64,000 nucleotides of DNA from Ktedonobacter sp. SOSP1-85. GTDB lineage: Bacteria > Chloroflexota > Ktedonobacteria > Ktedonobacterales > Ktedonobacteraceae. Numbering within the stretch: the first letter of the stretch is position 1; every line of letters starts with the position of its first letter. Below, in pieces: positions 58,703 to 64,000 of the stretch. The notes below the pieces were generated by a model. The model was not told where the DNA came from. It searched no databases and worked only from the letters and a program-made list of their open reading frames with translations. The position numbers were made by a program, and so were the translations under genes. The stretch spans positions 1,922,001 to 1,986,000 of the forward strand of contig NZ_BNJI01000003.1 in the NCBI RefSeq assembly GCF_016587415.1. Reading direction: 5' to 3'.

Positions 58703-59977
58703 ATGGACAAGAAGCGAGAGAAAGACCCCACAAAGAGATTCCCCTGGCTCCACGTACGAACGCTTGGCCTGATTGTGTTCGTTGGTATCAATTTGCGCAC
58801 GGCCCTTCTGGCGGTCCCGCCCATCGTACCATTACTCAGTCATGATCTCCATCTCACCTATACCCAGACGGGCCTGCTGACTTCGCTGCCGACGCTTGTC
58901 ATGGGAGTCGTCTCATTGCCAATAGGATTGCTTATCGGAAGGTGGGGAGGGCGCATCATGGTCGCGTTTGGCCTCCTGCTGGTCGCACTCGGTGCTAGCT
59001 TGCGTGCCCTTTGGCCTGCCGTCCTTCCACTCTATTTCTTTACAGCGCTCCTCAGCCTGGGAAGTGCCTGTTCCCAGACAGCGATCCCCGCGCTGATTCG
59101 CCAATGGTTCTCGACCCGGATTGGTTTGGCTACCGCGCTCTACAGCGACGGGCTGGTCATCGGCGAGACATTGGGGGCGATGCTCACCATCCCGGTGATG
59201 CTCAACTGGTTTGGCCGTGACACATGGACCGGCACCTTTGTGTTCTGGAGCGTTCCCGTCGTGATCGCCCTCGTCCTCTGGCTGTGGTTGGCTCCGGCAA
59301 ATACGGTCAACCAGAGGAGTTGGACCTTCAAACAGGCTAGGCCCACCCCTCATAGGTCATCCCGCCGATTTGTTCCCGTCAATCCCTGGACGCTTGGCTT
59401 GTTCGTTGGGGGCGCACAGCTCATCTACTTTGGGACGAATGCGTGGATCGCTTCCTACAATCAGGCGGTCCATGCTCCAGCCCTCACGTGGCTTGCACTT
59501 GGCGTACTCAATGCAGCACAGTTCCCTGCCAGTTTATTTGCGACCCTGTTTGCGCACAAACTGGTGGGCCGGAAACTCCCTTTCATTATCTGTGCGTCGC
59601 TTTGCCTGATCGCGCTGGTATGCTGGATATGGACACCAGTGATTCTCGAGCCTCTCTGGGCTGCGGTCATTGGAGGCACAACCATCCTCCTCTACACACT
59701 GGCCATTGCTTTACCTGCGCTCCTGGCGAAACAGGAGGAAGTCGCGCAGTGGACGGGTACCATGCTGACAGTAGGCTACCTCTTCTCGTTTCTTGGCTCA
59801 TTCATCGGAGGCTGGCTCTGGGATATGGTTCATATTCCGGCGATTGCGTTTCTTCCGTTGGCTCTTGCATCAGGAGTCGTCCTCGTGCTCGGTGTGCTCT
59901 TGCCTATACAGCAACCTCCCGCACATAGGGCCTCTCACCGAGTTGGAGGCGAAAGTCCCGAGCTGCGGATTGACTGA
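58703..59977 (+). CDS. MFS transporter, CynX/NimT type
   Basis: About 424 residues with 12 predicted membrane segments. The start 'RTLGLIVFVGINLRTALLAVPPIVPLLSHDLHLTYTQTGLLTSLPTLVMGVVSLPIGLLIGRWGGR' with 'NLRTALLAVPPIVPLL' is the hallmark of the CynX/NimT group, carriers linked to cyanate or 2-nitroimidazole resistance. A GGAG six bases before the ATG at 58703 favours it over the ATG at 58691. Alone in its transcription unit. Substrate cannot be inferred. Confidence 0.9.
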   Translation: MDKKREKDPTKRFPWLHVRTLGLIVFVGINLRTALLAVPPIVPLLSHDLHLTYTQTGLLTSLPTLVMGVVSLPIGLLIGRWGGRIMVAFGLLLVALGASLRALWPAVLPLYFFTALLSLGSACSQTAIPALIRQWFSTRIGLATALYSDGLVIGETLGAMLTIPVMLNWFGRDTWTGTFVFWSVPVVIALVLWLWLAPANTVNQRSWTFKQARPTPHRSSRRFVPVNPWTLGLFVGGAQLIYFGTNAWIASYNQAVHAPALTWLALGVLNAAQFPASLFATLFAHKLVGRKLPFIICASLCLIALVCWIWTPVILEPLWAAVIGGTTILLYTLAIALPALLAKQEEVAQWTGTMLTVGYLFSFLGSFIGGWLWDMVHIPAIAFLPLALASGVVLVLGVLLPIQQPPAHRASHRVGGESPELRID

Positions 59978-60066
59978 AGGCATACCTTAGATCGAAATAG
60001 CAACATTGCTGCTGAATTTCTGAGCGATTGGCCGAGCCGGCCCCAAGTACACCAGATCCAACACAT

Positions 60067-60317
60067 CTCAGCAACTGGCAGCCCAGAGTATTGGCACGAA
60101 GGATCTCATCCGACAGCGGGCCTTATCCTCGAACAAGGGCAATTAATTCGAGAACTGCGGCTCCTCCAGGAACATATCCAGCAATTGGATACCGAGATCC
60201 GTCAGATTGTGGCGCAATCCCGCGAGGGGCAAATTCTCATCTCCATTCCTGGAATTGGCCCCATTCAAGCGGCAGCGATCCTGGCGGATGCGTCAGAACT
60301 GAGAACAGAACTCTAAG
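60067..60317 (+). pseudogene. IS110-family transposase fragment
   Basis: One frame reads 'QQLAAQSIGTKDLIRQRA', then a shifted frame 'GLILEQGQLIRELRLLQEHIQQLDTEIRQIVAQSREGQILISIPGIGPIQAAAILADASEL', containing the PGIGPxxAA motif that precedes the C-terminal Tnp20/helix-hairpin-helix part of IS110 transposases. It ends at a TAA (60315). Both ends of the transposase are missing. Confidence 0.7.
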
Positions 60318-60947
60318 CGAAGTTCCGCTAGCGTGTTCGACTACGAGTGACCACAATGGAGGCACACTGCAGGTGCCAATGCAGGCTCCTGAGGGAGTAC
60401 CGTTCTCTCCAGGTGAAGCAAGGCCGGAAGAGTTTGCCCCTGGACTCTCACACGACCTCGAGGCAATGGCCGAGCAGGTATTGCAGGTAACCAAGCAAGC
60501 CCGGTAAATGATAGCGCGTTCCGCAAATCTATTTTGCCTATGATTTTTTGTGCATCTTTGTGGGGGGTCACGTTTCTGACAAAGGTGTGCAAACCCCTAC
60601 AACTTCTCTTCCTCTTTTTTGTGCCGGAGTGACTCAAGTAATATCATGTGGGTCATCTGGAGGCGAATAGGCAAGAGAATCTAATACTTTCAACTCATTA
60701 ACAAGGAAGCTACTACTCTCTCAAAAATTGAGCATAGCTTCCTTGATGATAAAGTTGGTAGCATTTCTAATTCGCTTTAAACATCTGCTCCATTTTATCA
60801 ACAACCTCTCTCTGCATTGAGGGCAATACATGAGAGTAGGTGTCCATAGTTGGCTTCTACTCAAGTTTCCTGGTAGCATGACTCCTCGCCGCCGGACAGC
60901 GGAGTGCTAAACGATTGAACCGAATCGCTGAACCATTCTTCTCCTCC
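60318..60947. other. Region with no complete gene
   Basis: A short coding-like tail is seen up to 60507 ('QVPMQAPEGVPFSPGEARPEEFAPGLSHDLEAMAEQVLQVTKQAR'), with no family match; it may be a gene end joined to the IS110 remnant. AAGGAAGCTA (60703-60712) and TAGCTTCCTT (60735-60744) form a 10-bp hairpin. The rest holds nothing I recognise. Confidence 0.35.
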
Positions 60948-60977
60948 TTGACAGCATTTCTGTGACTGTGTTATTCT
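60948..60977 (+). promoter_or_regulatory. Sigma-70-type promoter of the TetR gene
   Basis: TTGACA (60948-60953) and TATTCT (60972-60977) with an 18-bp spacer, followed 11 bp later by the TetR operator. Confidence 0.6.
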
Positions 60978-60988
60978 CTCGGTAGAAC

Positions 60989-61006
60989 TTACTGATCGTT
61001 TAGTAA
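60989..61006. promoter_or_regulatory. TetR operator, copy 1
   Basis: TTACTGATCGTTTAGTAA, a dyad just downstream of the promoter and 22 bp before the TetR ATG. The exact reverse complement stands after the gene, at 61671-61688. Confidence 0.8.
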
Positions 61007-61028
61007 TTTGCCGAGGAGTCGTACCATT

Positions 61029-61640
61029 ATGGAACAACCGGTGAAACAACAGGTGGAGCATGCTTCCTCCTCTGTGGACCAGGAAACGCGGCGGCAGATT
61101 TTGACCAAAGCGGCAGATCTGTTTCTGGCAAAAGGCTATAAAGGCGTGTCCATGAAAGAGATAGCCGAAGCCGTCGAGGTCACCTCCGCCGCCTTGTATT
61201 ACCATTTTCCTAAAGGCAAGGAAGATCTCTTCACCAAGATGATCCAGACCGTGTTTGTGGACGAGGGAGTGGCAGGGATCGATCAGACTCTTGCTGCTAC
61301 CCAGGATGTCCGAGAACGGTTGATACTGCTCACCTCTACGCTACTCTCCCTTCCACTTGACGAGCGCTTGAGCATGCTGCTACGCGATGCCAGAGAACAT
61401 CTCAAGGACCCGGAACACCAGCAGGTGATCCTGTCCTTGCTTGACCGGATCAGACAGCAGGTCACGGGTCTCTTCCAAACAGCCTACGATGCGGGAGCGA
61501 TTCGCTCCGACCTACCGATCAACGTCCTGGTTGGCCTCTATATGGGTATGCTGCGGGAGGCGAAGAGCCTGCCAGGGACGCGTCCGGCAACCTCCCTGGT
61601 CAGTGTACTGTTCGATGGCATCGCGAGACGGGCAGAGTAG
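61029..61640 (+). CDS. TetR/AcrR family repressor of an ABC exporter
   Basis: A 203-residue TetR: 'DQETRRQILTKAADLFLAKGYKGVSMKEIAEAVEVTSAALYYHFPKGKEDLFTKM' is the DNA-binding domain, with the usual nine-helix C-terminal ligand domain. The ATG at 61029 is inside the ORF; GAGGAG lies 12 bases before it. Identical 18-bp operators flank the gene, one over its own promoter and one in front of the ABC operon 118 bp further on, so it most likely represses both until a ligand binds. Confidence 0.92.
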   Translation: MEQPVKQQVEHASSSVDQETRRQILTKAADLFLAKGYKGVSMKEIAEAVEVTSAALYYHFPKGKEDLFTKMIQTVFVDEGVAGIDQTLAATQDVRERLILLTSTLLSLPLDERLSMLLRDAREHLKDPEHQQVILSLLDRIRQQVTGLFQTAYDAGAIRSDLPINVLVGLYMGMLREAKSLPGTRPATSLVSVLFDGIARRAE

Positions 61641-61670
61641 CCTCTGCCCTAATCTGTTTCTCGCAGCAAC

Positions 61671-61688
61671 TTACTAAACGATCAGTAA
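61671..61688. promoter_or_regulatory. TetR operator, copy 2 (before the ABC operon)
   Basis: TTACTAAACGATCAGTAA, the exact reverse complement of the site at 60989-61006. Placed between the TetR stop and the ABC ATPase start. Confidence 0.8.
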
Positions 61689-61805
61689 TCTCTCGGCAGA
61701 TGCATCTGTCGAGAGAGCCTCTTCTTCTAGAAAGGAATGATTGTATCATGAGATCTCCTGGTTTCTCTATTCTCCCAGATGGGAGGCCAACGCAAGGAGG
61801 TGCCT

Positions 61806-62786
61806 ATGTCCTTCTCCCCTGATCGATCTCAGGCATCTGAGGCGGCACCAGTCACAGGTTCCGCTCCAGGCAGTGCCTCAGGAGCTTTCGCCATTGCAAC
61901 GCAGGGCTTGAGCAAGCGGTTTGGAAACCGCACCGCCGTCGATGGACTTACCATCGGCATTCCTGCCGGAACCATCGCGGGCTTTGTCGGCCCCAACGGC
62001 GCGGGCAAGACAACCACCATCCGTCTGCTCCTGGGACTGGTGCGGCCCAATGCAGGCAGCGCTACGATTCTGGGCCATCCTCTCACCGCATCGCCCAGCT
62101 ATCTTCCGCGTGTGGGGGCGCTCATCGAAGCACCAGCCTTCTATCCGAGTCTCTCCGGGCGGACCAATCTGGAGGTGCTTGCTCGCCTTGGTGGCTATCC
62201 CACTTCCCGTGTGAGCGAACTGCTGGAGGTGGTGGAACTCTCCGATCGAGCGCGTGATCGGGTCGGCACATATTCCCTGGGTATGAAGCAACGCCTTGGC
62301 GTGGCCATGGCGCTACTTCCTGATCCAGACCTGCTCATCCTCGACGAGCCAGCCAATGGCCTTGATCCCCTGGGCATCATCGGGATACGCGACCTGCTGC
62401 GCCGCGTGCGCGAACAGGGCAAGACCATCTTGCTCAGCAGCCACTTGCTTGGAGAGTTGGAACAGGTCACGGACTGGCTGATCATGCTCCACCAGGGGAA
62501 AGCGCTGACTTGTGGTTCGACCCGCGACCTGCTGGCCCAACGCGGCGAGCTGGTGGTCGAAGCCGGAGATGCCATGCAGTTGGACTTGGTGGCCAGGATC
62601 GTGAGCGAGGCCGACTATGTGGTCACACGGGAGGACCGGACTCTGCACATTGCCTGTCCTGCCACTTTTGCCGAGACCTTGAACCGGCAGGCCAGGGAAG
62701 CTGGCGCGACGAACCTGACCATCCGTGTGAAAGAGGCCAGCCTCGAACAGTTGTTTCTCGCTTTGGTGAAAGGAGACCGCTCATGA
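61806..62786 (+). CDS. ABC transporter ATP-binding protein
   Basis: A 326-residue ABC-2 ATPase: 'GPNGAGKTTTIRLLLGLVRPNAG' (Walker A), 'YSLGMKQRLGVAMALL' (signature), 'LLILDEPANGLDPLGIIGIRDLL' (Walker B), 'KTILLSSHLLGELEQVT', ending 'ASLEQLFLALVKGD'. AAGGAGGTGCC precedes the ATG at 61806. The permease start overlaps its stop (ATGA at 62783). An operator for the upstream TetR lies 117 bp before it, so it forms a regulated exporter with the next genes. Similar to the ATPase at 50958. Confidence 0.93.
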   Translation: MSFSPDRSQASEAAPVTGSAPGSASGAFAIATQGLSKRFGNRTAVDGLTIGIPAGTIAGFVGPNGAGKTTTIRLLLGLVRPNAGSATILGHPLTASPSYLPRVGALIEAPAFYPSLSGRTNLEVLARLGGYPTSRVSELLEVVELSDRARDRVGTYSLGMKQRLGVAMALLPDPDLLILDEPANGLDPLGIIGIRDLLRRVREQGKTILLSSHLLGELEQVTDWLIMLHQGKALTCGSTRDLLAQRGELVVEAGDAMQLDLVARIVSEADYVVTREDRTLHIACPATFAETLNRQAREAGATNLTIRVKEASLEQLFLALVKGDRS

Positions 62787-63592
62787 TCTCGGTGATCCGT
62801 GCGTTTCGCAGCGAAGTGCTCAAGTTCCGCCGTTGGAGTGTCCTGGCGGGCGCCGGGGTGATGCTGGTAGTGAGCACCTTTATCGCCTATCTGACCTTCC
62901 ACCAGATCGCCTCTGGAACCACCAGCCCGGAGATGACCGACCTCATTGCATCATTCCATACCCCCCAAGGATTGGTCTCTGTCATTGGCCAGGCACGATC
63001 CCTGATCATTGCCATTGCACTCATTCTGGTGAGCGCCAATCTCGCGGCGGAATGGACCCAGGGGACGCTGCGCAACCTGCTGGTGCGTGAGCCGCATCGC
63101 CTGCGGTGGCTGGCGGGCAAAATGCTCGCAGTTGTGCTCTTCGTGCTGCTCTCGATGCTGCTCACCCTCGTGATTAGTAGCACTTTCATTCTCATTCTCG
63201 CGCAGGGGCAGGGCATCCAGACCACGGCCTGGACCTCGGCGGAAGGGCTGCGCATCTTCCTGGAGTTCTTCGGCAACGAGGTGCTCTGTCTCATCGGCGT
63301 CAGCGCTCTGGGCATGCTCATTGCAGTGCTGACCCGTTCAGTCGTTGCCGCCGTTGGGATCGCTCTGGCCTACATCCTGGTATTGGAGGGGATCATTGCC
63401 GTCGTCGTGCCGCAGGTGTCCCAATGGTTTCCTGGCCGGGTGTTCAATACCATTGTAGGAGCGACTGTGCCGATGGTAGGTCCCACCCCTCCCCAGGGGT
63501 ATCTGGCGGCCCTGCTGGCGAGCGTGCTGTGGATTGTTGGCTTTGTCGTGGTCAGCGCCCTCGTCTTTCCTCGGCAGGACATCAACGCGTAA
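62783..63592 (+). CDS. ABC-2 type transporter permease
   Basis: A 269-residue permease starting MISVIRAFRSEVLKFRRWSVLAGAGVMLVVSTFIAYL, with six membrane segments and the coupling loop 'EWTQGTLRNLLVREPHRLRWLAGKMLAV'. The start overlaps the ATPase stop by four bases and has AAAGGAG upstream. Together they form one exporter controlled by TetR. Confidence 0.92.
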   Translation: MISVIRAFRSEVLKFRRWSVLAGAGVMLVVSTFIAYLTFHQIASGTTSPEMTDLIASFHTPQGLVSVIGQARSLIIAIALILVSANLAAEWTQGTLRNLLVREPHRLRWLAGKMLAVVLFVLLSMLLTLVISSTFILILAQGQGIQTTAWTSAEGLRIFLEFFGNEVLCLIGVSALGMLIAVLTRSVVAAVGIALAYILVLEGIIAVVVPQVSQWFPGRVFNTIVGATVPMVGPTPPQGYLAALLASVLWIVGFVVVSALVFPRQDINA

Positions 63593-63610
63593 CAGCGGGG
63601 AGGAAGCGTC

Positions 63611-64000
63611 ATGCCTGTATGCACACCTGGAAACGAGCAGCCTTTGCATCCATCCGAATCAATGCACATGGAGCACCAGCGAGCGGGAGTGATCGGCAAT
63701 GAGCGGCTCACTGCGCTGGCCAGCCTCGTGCTCTTGGTACTGATCATTGTGGAACTGGTGACGTCAGCGTTCTTACGCCTCTGGCTCCCGGCCCATACCG
63801 TTGTCGGAATCCTGTTGGCTGGTCCGCTTCTGGTGAAGATGGGCAGCACGGGCTGGCGGTTCCTGCGCTACTATACCAGAGCTCCTGCCTACGTGCACCG
63901 GGGACCACCGCCCCCAGTCTTGCGCGTGCTCAGCCCGGTGCTGCTCGTTCCCACAGTGGTTATGGTTGGCAGTGGGATCGGACTCATCGTGCTCGGCCCG
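63611..64000 (+). CDS. Membrane protein, N-terminal part (runs off right edge)
   Basis: From the ATG at 63611 (GGGGAGGAAG upstream) a frame stays open for 130 codons to the window end. 'LTALASLVLLVLIIVELVTSAF' and a second segment 'TVVGILLAGPLLVKMGSTGW' then 'VLLVPTVVMVGSGIGLIVLG' are hydrophobic, with a polar loop 'RFLRYYTRAPAYVHRGPPPPVLRVL' between, reminiscent of cytochrome b561-like or DUF4405-type helices. It starts 18 bp after the permease and is therefore the third gene of the TetR-controlled operon. Confidence 0.65.
   Translation, partial: MPVCTPGNEQPLHPSESMHMEHQRAGVIGNERLTALASLVLLVLIIVELVTSAFLRLWLPAHTVVGILLAGPLLVKMGSTGWRFLRYYTRAPAYVHRGPPPPVLRVLSPVLLVPTVVMVGSGIGLIVLGP

Noticed and set aside
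60294..60310. Third-type IS6 tip (GTCAGAACTGAGAACA) near the IS110 remnant
   Set aside because: The match to the tip at 32818 lies within codons for DASELRTE of the IS110 fragment and has no partner end; taken as chance.
1..64000. tRNA or rRNA genes
   Set aside because: No cloverleaf-like or rRNA-like segment was noticed by eye; a covariance-model scan would be needed to exclude them fully.

Overview
The window reads as a piece of a Ktedonobacteria-like chromosome (phylum Chloroflexota). This is inferred from gene style: a MalT-like LuxR regulator of over 900 residues, a multi-PAS histidine kinase, PadR regulators paired with membrane proteins carrying a YPRAWRxRYEEE motif, an ECF sigma factor fused to Clp N-terminal repeats, a pentapeptide-repeat protein, and a very heavy load of insertion sequences. 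No rRNA, tRNA or CRISPR array was recognised.

Layout. (1) 1-11.7 kb: a partial gene at the left edge, a YjbQ-family gene, the C-terminal remnant of an IscB nuclease, two coupled small ORFs, a MerR regulator with two look-alike 19-bp-spacer promoters (one before its own gene, one before a beta-carbonic-anhydrase-like gene), an NmrA-like gene, two TetR genes divergent from a PPOX-like flavoprotein and an MBL-fold hydrolase, a graveyard of gene fragments (7.1-8.4 kb), and an isoaspartyl peptidase/asparaginase. (2) 11.7-20.4 kb: nested and broken insertion sequences (IS630, an unassigned DDE element, IS4, two IS6-type elements) around a pentapeptide-repeat gene and truncated ArsR and SRPBCC genes. 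(3) 20.4-27.7 kb: a minus-strand run of small-molecule redox and detoxification genes (rhodanese, two medium-chain reductases, RidA, an extended SDR), then the LuxR regulator. (4) 27.9-39.2 kb: an intact-length IS6 copy, a membrane protein, the sigma-Clp fusion, a methyltransferase, another IS6 element, a PadR plus PadR-membrane locus, short MITE-like repeats and a broken IS1. (5) 39.3-49.2 kb: an FAD disulfide oxidoreductase and a truncated paralogue, a 290-bp MITE with a 5-bp target duplication, an ORF-less group II intron, a peroxiredoxin-like protein fused to a cold-shock domain, a second peroxiredoxin, a four-PAS histidine kinase, an orphan Trypco1-domain protein and a VOC protein. (6) 49.2-64 kb: two 30-bp perfect hairpins, a PadR/membrane/ABC/hydrolase operon ending in a truncated uppS, an XRE-membrane protein, a serine hydrolase, a CynX-like MFS carrier, an IS110 remnant, and a TetR/ABC operon flanked by matching operators that runs off the right edge.

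How genes work together. The clearest regulatory units are MerR plus carbonic anhydrase, two PadR plus membrane-protein cassettes (one followed by a complete ABC exporter), and TetR plus ABC exporter. The redox genes (two peroxiredoxin-type proteins, FAD oxidoreductases, quinone-reductase-like MDRs, rhodanese) suggest an oxidative or electrophile stress theme, but they are scattered rather than one operon. The mobile-element history is the most striking property: at least four IS6-type elements, non-autonomous derivatives of several families, and one IS6 copy rearranged at a single internal point without loss of length.
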